DNA of 64,000 bases, from positions 1,054,001 to 1,118,000 of the forward strand of contig NZ_CP082249.1 of assembly GCF_019879105.1 (NCBI RefSeq), read 5' to 3'. The position numbers and the translations under genes were made by a program. A model generated the notes under the pieces. The model did not search any database. It saw only the letters and a list, made by a program, of their open reading frames with translations, and was not told the origin of the DNA. Positions 37,414-46,725 of this stretch are shown one piece after another. This DNA is from Natrinema sp. SYSU A 869. GTDB lineage: Archaea; Halobacteriota; Halobacteria; Halobacteriales; Natrialbaceae. Position 1 is the stretch's first letter. Each line of letters starts with the position of its first letter.

Positions 37414-37726
37414 GTGACAGCACACCATGGAATGGGTGTAAAAGGTATCGCTCATCGAAACCGCCGGTCGGCGACGGGAACAAACGCCGTACTGACGGAC
37501 GACTCGGGGCAGTTTTGGCGGGTGGCTCGCCGTCGATGGTGTCGGACGGCTGTACAAATATGGACAATCATGAACGAGTTGCCCAACGACAGTAATGATC
37601 GTTCATACATATTCTTCAAAGGTGGTTCATTCTTCACGAAAGATCCTTGGTAATCTATAGCAAAGGCTTTAGGCCCGGTGGTTCGAAATTTCGGGTACGG
37701 TTGGCCCATCGGCCACTGATCCACCT
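37414..37726. promoter_or_regulatory. Divergent regulatory region of E2 and por genes with an inverted repeat
   Basis: 313 bp without a gene, AT-richer than the flanks. ATGAACGA (37570-37577) and its reverse complement TCGTTCAT (37599-37606) are 21 bp apart and could be an operator. The por promoter probably lies in the 'aatctatagcaaaggcttta' area (37652-37671), 55-75 bp before the porA ATG. Confidence 0.4.
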
Positions 37727-39631
37727 ATGAGCAGCGATGAACTTATCTGGCGAATCGCGGGGGGTTCCGGTGACGGGATCGACTCGACGAGCCAGAACTT
37801 CGCCAAGGCGCTGATGCGCTCGGGACTCGACGTATTTACACACCGCCACTATCCGTCGCGGATTCGCGGTGGCCATACCTACGTCGAAATCCGAGCCGCA
37901 GACCGCGAGGTACAGTCACGTGGTGACGGCTACAACTTCCTACTCTCGCTGGGCGACTCGTTCGCCCGCAACCCGCAGGAAGAAGCCTACTACGGAAACG
38001 AAGAAATCAAACCCCTCTCGGAGAACCTCGACGAACTCCGCGAGGGCGGGATCATCGTCTACGACGAGGGTCTCATCAGCGAGGAGGACGTCGAAGCGAT
38101 CGATCTCGAGGCTCGTGCCGAGGAGAACAATTGGCACGTCTTCCCGATGGATCTGCGCGGACTCGCGCGGGAACATGGCCGCGAGGTTATGCGCAACACC
38201 GCCGGTGTCGGCGTCACCGCGGCGCTGCTGGACATGGACCTTGATCACATCGAGGACCTAATGTCCGACGCCATGGGCGGCGACGTCCTCGAGGCGAACC
38301 TCGAAATCCTCCACGAGGCCTACGAGACGACCCGGGAGGAGTACGAGTTCGAGCACGATCTGCGTGCACCGGAGGGCTCCCACGAGACCGAGCAGGCGCT
38401 GCTGTCGGGCTCGAACGCGATCGCCTACGGCGCGATCGACGCCGGCTGTCGATTCATCGCCGGCTACCCGATGACGCCGTGGACCGACGTGTTCACCATC
38501 CTCAGCCAGAACTTCCCCGATATGGGCGGCGTCTCCGAGCAGGTCGAAGACGAAATCGCCGCTGCGGCGCTCGCACTCGGTGCGAGCCACGCGGGTGCGA
38601 AGGCCATGTCCGGGTCCTCCGGTGGTGGCTTCGCACTGATGTCCGAACCGCTCGGGCTGGCAGAGATGACCGAGACACCGCTCGTCCTCGTCGAGTCGAT
38701 GCGGGCCGGCCCCTCGACCGGGATGCCGACGAAACCCGAACAGGGCGACCTCGAGTTCGTCCTCTACACGAGCCAGGGTGACTCCTCGCGAGTCGTCTTC
38801 GCTCCAAGCAGCATCGAGGAGGCCTACGAGCAGACCAGACTCGCCTTCGAGATTGCCTGGGACTACCAGCTCCCGGCGATCGTCATCTACGACCAGAAGC
38901 TCTCCGGCGAGAACAAGAACGTCGATGTCGAGTTCTTCGACCGCGAGACCCAGCCCGATCTGGGATCGACGCTCACCGAAGACGAGCTTGCGGAAGCGGC
39001 CCACGACGCGAGTGGCAAGTTCAAGCGGTTCAACTACGAGGATGCCGAGAACAACGTCGCTCCGCGGTCGCTGCCCGGCCAGAAGGGCGGCCGCTACCTC
39101 GCAACCGGCAACGAGCACTCGCCCGTTGGCCACATCAGCGAGGATCCCGACAACCGCGTCGCCCAGATGACGCGACGCATCGAGAAACTCGACTCCATCC
39201 GCGAGGAACTCAACGAGGAACACGAGTCGAACCAGACCTACTTCGGCGACGACGACGCCGAGTACGGTATCATCACCTGGGGCTCGTCCCACGGTGCCGT
39301 CCACGAAGCCGTCGAACGACTCAACGAGAACGGCCACCCTGTCAAGGGAATGAGTGTCTCCGACATGATGCCTTTCCCCGAGACCGAAGTGACCGAATTC
39401 ATCGAGAGCGTCGACGAGGCGATGGTCGTCGAGATGAACGCCACCGCGCAGTTCCGCGGACTGATCCAGAAGGAACTGGGCCGGTTTGGCGAGAAGATGA
39501 CCAGCCTGCTGAAGTACAACGGCAACCCCTTCGAGCCCGCCGAGATCGTCGAGGGCTACGAGGTCAACCTCGCCGACGAAGACCGCGAACCGACCGCACA
39601 GGTACGAATCGAACCCGCTGCAGGTGACTGA
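37727..39631 (+). CDS. porA: 2-oxoacid:ferredoxin oxidoreductase, alpha subunit (pyruvate type)
   Basis: A 634-aa gamma-alpha fused subunit. Residues 1-190 are the gamma domain (IAGGSGDGIDSTSQNFAKAL, RIRGGHTYVEIR). Then comes the alpha domain (GCRFIAGYPMTPWTDVF, GASHAGAKAMSGSSGGGFALM). It oxidises a 2-oxoacid to acyl-CoA with ferredoxin reduction. From memory the alpha of the pyruvate enzyme in haloarchaea is about 630 aa and that of the 2-oxoglutarate enzyme nearer 590, which favours pyruvate; this is by length only. Confidence 0.88.
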   Translation: MSSDELIWRIAGGSGDGIDSTSQNFAKALMRSGLDVFTHRHYPSRIRGGHTYVEIRAADREVQSRGDGYNFLLSLGDSFARNPQEEAYYGNEEIKPLSENLDELREGGIIVYDEGLISEEDVEAIDLEARAEENNWHVFPMDLRGLAREHGREVMRNTAGVGVTAALLDMDLDHIEDLMSDAMGGDVLEANLEILHEAYETTREEYEFEHDLRAPEGSHETEQALLSGSNAIAYGAIDAGCRFIAGYPMTPWTDVFTILSQNFPDMGGVSEQVEDEIAAAALALGASHAGAKAMSGSSGGGFALMSEPLGLAEMTETPLVLVESMRAGPSTGMPTKPEQGDLEFVLYTSQGDSSRVVFAPSSIEEAYEQTRLAFEIAWDYQLPAIVIYDQKLSGENKNVDVEFFDRETQPDLGSTLTEDELAEAAHDASGKFKRFNYEDAENNVAPRSLPGQKGGRYLATGNEHSPVGHISEDPDNRVAQMTRRIEKLDSIREELNEEHESNQTYFGDDDAEYGIITWGSSHGAVHEAVERLNENGHPVKGMSVSDMMPFPETEVTEFIESVDEAMVVEMNATAQFRGLIQKELGRFGEKMTSLLKYNGNPFEPAEIVEGYEVNLADEDREPTAQVRIEPAAGD

Positions 39632-39634
39632 CCA

Positions 39635-40570
39635 ATGAGTGCATTCAACGCGATCGGAGAGGAACGGGAGATCGACCGGGACGAGTTCACCCCCGGCGTC
39701 GAACCGCAGCCGACCTGGTGTCCGGGCTGTGGTGACTTCGGGGTTCTGAAGTCCCTGAAACAGGCCCTGCCGGAAGTCGGCAAGACCCCCGAAGAAGTGC
39801 TGACCGTCACCGGGATCGGCTGTTCGGGCAAGCTAAACAGCTATCTCGACACCTACGGGTTCCACACGATCCACGGGCGTTCGCTGCCCGTGGCTCGAGC
39901 CGCAAAGCTCGCCAACACCGACCTCGAGGTCATCGCCGCTGGCGGTGACGGCGACGGCTACGGCATCGGCGGCAACCACTTCGTCCACACGGCTCGAGAG
40001 AACCACGACATGACCTACATCGTGTTCAACAACGAGATCTTCGGCCTGACGAAGGGCCAGACCTCGCCCACGAGCCCGAAGGGTCACAAGTCCAAGACCC
40101 AGCCATCGGGCAGCGCGAAGACGCCGATTCGACCGCTGTCGCAGTCGCTGACCTCCGGCGCGAGCTATATTGCCCGCACCGCCGCGGTCAACCCGAATCA
40201 GGCAAAGGAGATCATCGCCGAAGCCATCGAACACGACGGCTTCGCCCACGTCGACTTCCTGACCCAGTGTCCGACCTGGAACAAGGACGCGCGTCAGTAC
40301 GTCCCGTACATCGACGTTCAGGAGTCCGACGACTACGACTTCGACATCACCGACCGGCGCGAGGCCGCCGAGATGATGCACGAGACCGAGGATGTCCTCA
40401 ACGAGGGGACCGTCCTGACCGGTCGCTACTACGTTGACGAAGACCGGCCGTCCTACCAGGAAGAGAAGGCCGCCGTCGGCGAGCTCCCGGACCAGCCGCT
40501 GGCCGAACGCTACTTCGACGAGGACGCCGAGTGGGAACGCAGCTACGACCTACTCGATCGACACAAGTAG
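39635..40570 (+). CDS. porB: 2-oxoacid:ferredoxin oxidoreductase, beta subunit (pyruvate type)
   Basis: A 311-aa thiamine-diphosphate subunit. PTWCPGCGDFGVLKSLK holds two of the cluster/TPP-proximal cysteines; GGDGDGYGIGGNHF and the VFNNEIFGLTKGQTSPTSP segment form the TPP motif. It begins 3 bp after porA. The about 312-aa length again suits PorB rather than KorB. It gives the cell a ferredoxin route for pyruvate next to the NAD-type E1/E2 complex. Confidence 0.9.
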   Translation: MSAFNAIGEEREIDRDEFTPGVEPQPTWCPGCGDFGVLKSLKQALPEVGKTPEEVLTVTGIGCSGKLNSYLDTYGFHTIHGRSLPVARAAKLANTDLEVIAAGGDGDGYGIGGNHFVHTARENHDMTYIVFNNEIFGLTKGQTSPTSPKGHKSKTQPSGSAKTPIRPLSQSLTSGASYIARTAAVNPNQAKEIIAEAIEHDGFAHVDFLTQCPTWNKDARQYVPYIDVQESDDYDFDITDRREAAEMMHETEDVLNEGTVLTGRYYVDEDRPSYQEEKAAVGELPDQPLAERYFDEDAEWERSYDLLDRHK

Positions 40571-40639
40571 AACCGACAGCGACTGTCTCGCGGTTCGTCT
40601 TTTCGCAGTGTCGCAGTCTCGAAGACGGGCACAACCGCC

Positions 40640-41782
40640 TCAGTTTGACTCCGCCCCGCACTCGATCGATTCCGCGACCGCGAACGCTGTCTCGAGATCG
40701 AACTCTGCGCTTGCGAAGATGGAGACCACCTGCTCACCGCAGGTCCACGCGAGCTGGGTTCCGAACTGACTCTCGACTTTCGTCACCGACCGGCCGCCGA
40801 CGGTCACCGACTCACCGGCTCCGTCAGGCAACCGGGTCGTCGTGGTCGTACTCACGAGGAGCGTTCGCCGGTCGTCGGCCACGTACCGGAGCGTAGCCGT
40901 CATCGTGTCCCCTGCGAGGGACGGTGAGACCTCGATCGAGTCGCGCTCGAGGCCCGCGGGGAGGTGGGTCGGCTCGGTAACCGTGAGATTCGTCTCGGAC
41001 TCGGCGGCAGCGATCGAATCGACCGACCGGCCGTACGGGTGCACGTTCTGCGCGACGACGGCGTCTTCGGGGGGTTCGAACGTGAAGCGCTCGTCGTCGA
41101 TATCGTCGCCGAACGAGAGGTCCGTGTAGGTCCACGTCCGGTCGATCCCCTCGCCCTCGAGTTCCTGTTTGATCGGGAACAGCGTCTCCTGGTCGATCCA
41201 GACGTCGATTCGGTCCGCGACGGGTTCGGCGGATTCGTCGGCCTCGCTCGTCTCGAGCGGAATCACGAACTCCGTGTCGCCGACCAGGACGGTGATGTCG
41301 GTGTCGACGGTCTCGTCTCGAGGGGGCTCGAACGTCACGTGGTAGGTGTCACGGCCGTCAATCGTCGCCTCCTCGATGGCGGCGACGTCCAGTTCGTCGA
41401 AGTACGTCCGTTGCGTGTCGTAGAGGTACGCGAAGTGACTGTCCGGCGTTCGGTTCGCGTCGATCACCGTCACTCGGTCGGCACCGACATCGTAGAACCA
41501 GGCCCACTCGCCGTCGTTGACGTTGCGGAACCGACCGTCGGTCGTTTCCGTGTTAGTGGCACCGTCGTCTCGTAGCCACATCTCCTCGGTGTACGCGACA
41601 GTGTCACCGCGCTCGGACACCACCGTCGCCGTCGCAGCACTCGGCGGGTCGGCGTCGTCCACCTGCGCCTCGAGCTCCGCTGCGGTCGGCGTTGGCCCGC
41701 TCTCGCCGCCCGGAAGCGTGACACATCCCGCCGCCAGAACGACGAGGACGGCGAGCCCCAGTGCCGGACTCAGTCGTGTCAT
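40640..41782 (-). CDS. LolA-like lipoprotein, paralogue 2
   Basis: A 380-aa lipoprotein from the ATG at 41782 (MTRLSPALGLAVLVVLAAGC, lipid Cys20). The body matches the 23.3-kb lipoprotein: AWFYDVGADRVTVIDANRT, TYHVTFEPPRDETVDTDITVLVGDTEF, DRIDVWIDQETLFPIKQ. It lies next to a close paralogue (41835-43007) and downstream of porB in the opposite orientation. Probable lipid or hydrophobic-ligand binding at the cell surface. Confidence 0.8.
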   Translation of the reverse strand: MTRLSPALGLAVLVVLAAGCVTLPGGESGPTPTAAELEAQVDDADPPSAATATVVSERGDTVAYTEEMWLRDDGATNTETTDGRFRNVNDGEWAWFYDVGADRVTVIDANRTPDSHFAYLYDTQRTYFDELDVAAIEEATIDGRDTYHVTFEPPRDETVDTDITVLVGDTEFVIPLETSEADESAEPVADRIDVWIDQETLFPIKQELEGEGIDRTWTYTDLSFGDDIDDERFTFEPPEDAVVAQNVHPYGRSVDSIAAAESETNLTVTEPTHLPAGLERDSIEVSPSLAGDTMTATLRYVADDRRTLLVSTTTTTRLPDGAGESVTVGGRSVTKVESQFGTQLAWTCGEQVVSIFASAEFDLETAFAVAESIECGAESN

Positions 41783-41834
41783 TTTTCGATTGTCTCTTGC
41801 CGGCATGTATTATTGTGTCGAGTTCCGAACGATA

Positions 41835-43007
41835 TTAACAGCCTGTCGGGAGCGATTCTCCGATCCGCAGGGCCGTGCCGTCGTCGACGACGTGACTGGC
41901 GAACACCGAATAGTAGCGGTTGTCACACGACCACTGCAGTTCTGTCCCCTCGTCGGTCTCGGCGATAGTCCCCGTCGCGGTCCCGACCGTAACTGCATCA
42001 CCGCCGGTCGCGAACCGCCGTGGTCCGTCGCTCGTCGTGACCGAGATCGTCTCGTCGTTCGGCGTCCGATACCGAATCGATACCTGCGTTCGGTTTTCGT
42101 CGGGGAACTCGTATCTCGTGATTGAATCGCGGTCGACCGTCTCCGGCACCGCGTCGGCCGGCGGTTCGGCGACTGCGAACGGAACAGTCGCAGTAGCTTC
42201 GTCGAGACGCTCATACGAGTCGATCGACGGTAGTGCAACGTTCTCGACGTCAGTTCCGTTCCCATCGGTCGCCGGGTCGAACGCGAAGCGCTCGTCGTTG
42301 ATCCCGCCATCGACCGAGAGGTTTCGGTAGGTCCGCTCGAGCGTCACGCCGTCGCCCTCGATGGCGTGTTTGATCGGAAACATCGTCTCCTGATCGTACC
42401 AGACCTCGACGCGATCGGCGCTTCGTTTGGCGGGGTCACGCTCGCTGGTCGCCAGCGGAACAACGTACTCTGTGTCCTCGATCAACACGCTGATCGACCG
42501 CTCGACCGTCTCGTTGGCCGGTGGATTGAACGTGACGTGATAGGTGTCTCGGCCATCGACCGTCGTCTCCTCGACCGCCGAGATCTCGTAGGTATCGAAA
42601 TACCGTGCTTGCTGCGTGTACAGTCCCTCGAGGTACGGCGTCGCGTTCGGATCGGTCTCGAGCCGCGTCGCCCAGTCATGGGCGGCGTCGTAGTGCCACC
42701 GCTGGTCGCCGTTGTTGACAATGACGGTATCGGCGTCGGCGTCGCCGGTACCCGTTTCGATCCGACTCGCGCCGTCGGCCCGAAGCCAGACGGTGTCCGT
42801 GTATTGGGTCGTCTCACCGTCGACTGTCCGACGAACCTCGACCGTCGCAGTGATCTCGTCGGGCGGCTCGGCCGCGGTGACCTCTCGCTCGAGGTCCGAC
42901 GGCGCAGGGCCGCTACTCGGCAGCGTGACACAACCCGCCGTCAGCAGCAGGAGCGCCAGCGCCAAGGCGAGGAGGACAGTGGAGGGAGCGCTATCGCTGG
43001 CCAACAT
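41835..43007 (-). CDS. LolA-like lipoprotein, paralogue 3
   Basis: A 390-aa lipoprotein, signal MLASDSAPSTVLLALALALL with lipid Cys26. It shares with its neighbour the blocks TYHVTFNPPANETVERSISVLI and VEVWYDQETMFPIKHAIEGDG. The two are tandem, 52 bp apart, and most likely arose by local duplication. Start ATG at 43007. Confidence 0.8.
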   Translation of the reverse strand: MLASDSAPSTVLLALALALLLLTAGCVTLPSSGPAPSDLEREVTAAEPPDEITATVEVRRTVDGETTQYTDTVWLRADGASRIETGTGDADADTVIVNNGDQRWHYDAAHDWATRLETDPNATPYLEGLYTQQARYFDTYEISAVEETTVDGRDTYHVTFNPPANETVERSISVLIEDTEYVVPLATSERDPAKRSADRVEVWYDQETMFPIKHAIEGDGVTLERTYRNLSVDGGINDERFAFDPATDGNGTDVENVALPSIDSYERLDEATATVPFAVAEPPADAVPETVDRDSITRYEFPDENRTQVSIRYRTPNDETISVTTSDGPRRFATGGDAVTVGTATGTIAETDEGTELQWSCDNRYYSVFASHVVDDGTALRIGESLPTGC

Positions 43008-43184
43008 GTTAGTTACTTCACTTGTATGTCGTTATTAACTCGTCGGTCTGTCCAGTATCGGTTGGGCCATCGGAGCAGTGACGGGAGAGTAGGAACGAAC
43101 AGTCTCACTCCGACCAGGATAGCCGCGGTGCCATCCACCGGTTCACAACCGTCGATAGTTCTCGAGCGGAGACGTGGCGATCGA

Positions 43185-43499
43185 TCACTTGCCGGCCCCG
43201 AACCCGCCGGCGAATAGCTTTGAGAGGTGACTCAGGATGAGTAATGCGACGACCAGGCCGGCGAGCAGACGGGGCTGAAAGCCGTACCGAATCTCGCGAA
43301 CGCCGTAGGCCACGACGAGCACTCCCATGAGCAGGGCCGTCCCGCCTGCCCACCGAGACACGTGTGCCGGGTCGACCGACTCGTCGTAGTTCGCGTGCAG
43401 TTCGACTCGGCCGCGAAAGGTGATGAGCGAGCCGAGACCCAGAATTGCAAGCCCACAGAGGACCCAGACGGAGCCGCTGACGAGATTCGGATCGACCAT
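43185..43499 (-). CDS. Small membrane protein of unknown function
   Basis: A 104-aa protein with three hydrophobic segments (VSGSVWVLCGLAILGLGSLI, GTALLMGVLVVAYGV, LLAGLVVALLILS). The ATG at 43499 is followed by a clean haloarchaeal frame. No family recognised. Confidence 0.65.
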   Translation of the reverse strand: MVDPNLVSGSVWVLCGLAILGLGSLITFRGRVELHANYDESVDPAHVSRWAGGTALLMGVLVVAYGVREIRYGFQPRLLAGLVVALLILSHLSKLFAGGFGAGK

Positions 43500-43651
43500 T
43501 CCGTGTCGGTCCTGCGCCCAGCGGGCGATAAGTCCGCCGATTACCGATCCGAACGACTATCCTCACGACCACCCCCGCGCCGTCTTCCGTTCGGATATCC
43601 GTCGTTTTCGTATACAAAAGATATTTTTCCGCCGGAGCAAAACGTATACGC

Positions 43652-44080
43652 ATGAGCACTCAGGCGACGGAAGATCGCATCCTCGAAGTTCTCGAGGAGG
43701 ACGCCCAAGCGTCCTACGCCGAGATCGCTGATCGGGCGAACGTTTCGAAACCAACGGTTCGAAAGTATATCAATCAACTCGAGGAGGAGGGCGTTATCGT
43801 CGGCTATTCGGCCGATATCGACCCGAAGAAACTCTCCAGCAAGACCATCGCACTGGTCGGACTCGACGTCGCGAGCGAACGCTACGTCGAGGCAACGCAG
43901 GCGATCAAGGACCTCGAAGAAGTCGAAGCGCTGTACAGTTCCAGCGGCGACCACATGCTGATGGCCGAAGTACGCGCCGAAGACGGCGACTCGCTCGGCG
44001 AAACTATCTCCGAGGAACTCCTCGAAATTGACGGCGTCACCGCCGCCCATCCGTCTTTCCTGCAGGAGCGACTGAAGTAA
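43652..44080 (+). CDS. Lrp/AsnC-family transcriptional regulator
   Basis: A 142-aa Lrp-type protein. Helix-turn-helix at residues 20-45 (ASYAEIADRANVSKPTVRKYINQLEEEGVIVGYSA), then an AsnC/RAM effector domain (TIALVGLDVASERYVEATQAIK). The gene is preceded by an AT-rich 'agatattttt' element. Haloarchaeal Lrp proteins control amino-acid and central-carbon genes; a target here, such as porAB, is only a guess. Confidence 0.9.
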   Translation: MSTQATEDRILEVLEEDAQASYAEIADRANVSKPTVRKYINQLEEEGVIVGYSADIDPKKLSSKTIALVGLDVASERYVEATQAIKDLEEVEALYSSSGDHMLMAEVRAEDGDSLGETISEELLEIDGVTAAHPSFLQERLK

Positions 44081-44236
44081 CTCGCTCGGCCATCGACCCA
44101 CCGTCGGCCATCGTTGCGGTACGATTTCACTGCCAGCCCTGCTCGCTAGCCGTCGCTTCGCCTTCGCCGTCCCGATACGTCGCTGGGACCGGATCGTTCT
44201 CCGCTGGCTTCGTTATTTGAATCTGCCATCCAACCA

Positions 44237-44249
44237 ACATTTATATAAC
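44237..44249 (+). promoter_or_regulatory. TATA-like promoter of the eCIS-core gene
   Basis: aacatttatataa lies about 20-30 nt before the chosen ATG at 44268, as expected for a leaderless haloarchaeal transcript. This supports 44268 over the in-frame upstream start at 44217. Confidence 0.5.
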
Positions 44250-44267
44250 TTTGGTCTGAATATCGGA

Positions 44268-45551
44268 ATGCGAACACAGTATGGGATTTCGATCAGCAGA
44301 GACACCGAGACCGTTACCACGGACCGTCGGTCCCAGCAGGTGGACGCCGTCCGGTCGTCGCCCGACCACGAGTCGAAATCGTTGGACTGCTTCCAGCGGA
44401 TGCCACTCGAGGAGGCGGAGGACCAGTACGGGATGTCGATCCCGGACGAAGAGACGCTGTTCGAGTTGCAACGGCTCGAGGCGGGGAATCCGATCGCAGT
44501 CCACGAGTGGATCGAGGAGGGAATGACCGTCGAGGATATGGGCGTCCCACAAACGATCGATGCGTTTCGGAAACGGCAGGCCGAGCGACCCGAGGACGTC
44601 CCCGACGACATCGAACGACGGAACAAACGCTCGCTCCAGCGAAGCGAGAAGGCCGCCAGTGATACGGGTCCTGCTGGAAATGCGGGCGTTCCCGGCCCAG
44701 TCCGAGACGTGATTCAGTCGAACGGCCAACCGCTGGATGACGGCATCCAGCGGGCGATGGAAGAGCGAATGGACGATTCGTTCGGCAACGTGCGGATTCA
44801 CGCCGACGCGACCGCCGCGAAGGCCTGCGAGGAGATCAACGCGCGGGCGTTTACAGTCGGGAATCACATCGCGTTCAATCACGGTGAGTACGATCCCAAA
44901 TCGCCGGAAGGGCAGCACATCCTCGCGCACGAACTCGCGCATGTCCGTCAGCAGACTGGGGCCGATATCAGCATGATGCCCCAAGACGATAGCGGGTTGG
45001 AAATCGATCCCGATCCCCAACTCGAGCAGGAAGCCGAGGACGCGGCCCAGCAGACGATGGCCGACAGGCCGGTGACGATCAATCGGATGGGTGCATCGAT
45101 ACGCATTCAGCGGGCTACAAAAGGTGAAGGAATGTTGTACGAAGCCGTAGAGGACCTACAGAATCAGGTTGAGGGGATAGAAAATCGGCAGGGCCAGATT
45201 ATGGAGACGATTCTGGAAACCGCGCCTGGTACCTCTGATGGCTTCGACTTGAGCGAAGCAGCAGTGAAGGGGGTTGGCGGTTTTGCCGCTGGTACAGCCG
45301 CTGGGTCGTTCCTTGGTCCCGGTGCAGCTGTAACCGGTGCCAGTGGTGCAGTTGCCGGCGTAGCAAGTGCCGTTGCCGGAGATGTCGCCAAAGAAACGCT
45401 CGATACGCTCATGAGTAACCGCCCTGGTGGTGAAGCGGATACAATCGAGGCGATGTACGCGGAAATGGCTCAAATGTACGAGGACTTCCTTGAGACCAGA
45501 GAAGATCACGGTGGCGAATCTACGGGCGATGCTCAGAGCAGAGGGAACTAA
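44268..45551 (+). CDS. eCIS-core (DUF4157) protein with HExxH and glycine-zipper tail
   Basis: A 427-aa protein. Residues about 142-230 are an eCIS core/DUF4157 domain: RHADATAAKACEEINARAFTVGN-type core (seen as VRIHADATAAKACEEINA), then HIAFNHGEYDP and AHELAHVRQQT with HExxH at 221-225. In eCIS loci such proteins are cargo or toxin carriers. Residues 333-372 are a Gly/Ala zipper-like hydrophobic stretch that could span a membrane. The C-terminus is acidic (AEMAQMYEDFLETREDHGGES). It ends 2 bp before an unknown gene; no sheath or tube genes lie nearby in the window. The role is inferred; orphan effector or host-side protease are options. Confidence 0.8.
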   Translation: MRTQYGISISRDTETVTTDRRSQQVDAVRSSPDHESKSLDCFQRMPLEEAEDQYGMSIPDEETLFELQRLEAGNPIAVHEWIEEGMTVEDMGVPQTIDAFRKRQAERPEDVPDDIERRNKRSLQRSEKAASDTGPAGNAGVPGPVRDVIQSNGQPLDDGIQRAMEERMDDSFGNVRIHADATAAKACEEINARAFTVGNHIAFNHGEYDPKSPEGQHILAHELAHVRQQTGADISMMPQDDSGLEIDPDPQLEQEAEDAAQQTMADRPVTINRMGASIRIQRATKGEGMLYEAVEDLQNQVEGIENRQGQIMETILETAPGTSDGFDLSEAAVKGVGGFAAGTAAGSFLGPGAAVTGASGAVAGVASAVAGDVAKETLDTLMSNRPGGEADTIEAMYAEMAQMYEDFLETREDHGGESTGDAQSRGN

Positions 45552-45553
45552 AT

Positions 45554-46510
45554 ATGGATGCCATAATTACAGGAGAGTCCGAACGAGTAGGTCTGAGCGT
45601 TATCGATAATAATAGTGCTGAACACCTCATTGAAATGACGGAGTATGGGGAAATAAAATATCACGAATGTAATTGCTATCCAGATAATGCCCAAAATCGA
45701 ACATCTGACGAAAATGAACACAATAACCAAGCCCGTCAATTTGCAAAGTACCACGTGTTCTTTGAAAAAGGCTATGACACACTCGAGCACACGGAAAACC
45801 CAATCTACATTGACGCGGTACGGCGGGCGATCGGCGAGTTATCTCCGGTAGCGTTTGAGCGGTATTTCGGTGCGTTGCATCGACAGATACGAAGCCACCA
45901 TGAGGATGTTGAGCGTCTCATCGAACTTCCGGAGAGCGTTCGGAAGCCAGATGCTGTGTTCTACGAACAGAAACTCTACTTGGGAATCGACCTGAAGGAT
46001 GACGAGATCGCCGAGCAAGGACGTAGACTGGCAAACACTCACGGACTAGATTTGAATGAGAACGGGGGTATTCAGCCGATGTCAGATCTGACCGAAACAG
46101 ACCTCGAGCGCTGGCAGTCGTTTGGAGATGATCTGGCAGAGATCGTTGAGCGTGATACTCTCGATCCCGAACTGACGATCAGTGCGGTCTCTGGAATTCG
46201 TGTGGGTTACCCCGATGCGAACGAGCAACATCGGATTCAGAAGGGTGACGACCCACTTGACCGTCAGACCGATGCTCGAGTGGAATTGTTACCATACGCT
46301 CCTGCCGACCTCGATGAGTTTCGAGAATTCCTCGACCATCATCTTCGTTGCCAGATTCGGGACTGTTTCGTCAAGATGGGTGTTGTTCCGCCCGAGGCGT
46401 TTCAGGTAGTTGGCTTTGGCAAATTCCGTGACGCACGCCGATACGATCACTTCGAGATGTATCCGCAGTTGCACAAGCGAGACGGAGATCACCGTTCACT
46501 GATCCCATAA
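45554..46510 (+). CDS. Unknown protein, family A copy 1 (paired with eCIS-core gene)
   Basis: A 318-aa soluble protein that I do not recognise. It starts 2 bp after the DUF4157 gene. It shares an N-terminal domain with the protein at 46726 (MDA.ITGE, VIDNN, then NEH.NQAR.FAK.HV) and a C-terminal motif HHLRCQIRDC...MG..PPE (residues about 261-281). The base composition in the first 150 bp is AT-richer than the flanks. By position it may be the immunity or partner protein of the preceding effector-like protein. Confidence 0.8.
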   Translation: MDAIITGESERVGLSVIDNNSAEHLIEMTEYGEIKYHECNCYPDNAQNRTSDENEHNNQARQFAKYHVFFEKGYDTLEHTENPIYIDAVRRAIGELSPVAFERYFGALHRQIRSHHEDVERLIELPESVRKPDAVFYEQKLYLGIDLKDDEIAEQGRRLANTHGLDLNENGGIQPMSDLTETDLERWQSFGDDLAEIVERDTLDPELTISAVSGIRVGYPDANEQHRIQKGDDPLDRQTDARVELLPYAPADLDEFREFLDHHLRCQIRDCFVKMGVVPPEAFQVVGFGKFRDARRYDHFEMYPQLHKRDGDHRSLIP

Positions 46511-46549
46511 TTCGATCGATGAGTATTCCGGATTCCGCTCACCCAACCC

Positions 46550-46723
46550 ATGGCAACCGGTATGGCGGTCAAACACGGTATCGAGTCCGCTGCTGAAGAT
46601 GGTCCGATCTCCCTTTCGGACGAGCAGGTTGCCGATATCTCAGAACAGGTTGCTGAGTATCGGGCTGAGCAGAGCACTGGCGATGAATCTCGAGCAGGTC
46701 AAAGTCGAAGTTCAGGTGACTAA
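46550..46723 (+). pseudogene. 57-aa orphan C-terminal fragment of an eCIS-core-like protein
   Basis: ATG 46550 opens 57 codons (MATGMAVKHGIESAAEDG, then ISEQVAEYRAEQSTGDES) that end 2 bp before the next family-A gene, exactly as the full DUF4157 gene ends 2 bp before its partner. The tail (ES/STGD..SR) loosely resembles that of the full protein (ESTGDAQSRG). It looks like an orphan effector tail kept with its partner gene, as in polymorphic toxin loci; it may alternatively be a small real protein. Confidence 0.5.
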
Positions 46724-46725
46724 GT

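Noticed and set aside
37676-37720. tRNA-like patch with 'ggttcgaaat'
   Set aside because: No cloverleaf can be drawn, and the distance to the porA start suits a promoter or 5' region.
38258-39337. 359-aa minus-strand ORF
   Set aside because: Antisense of porA with no domain.
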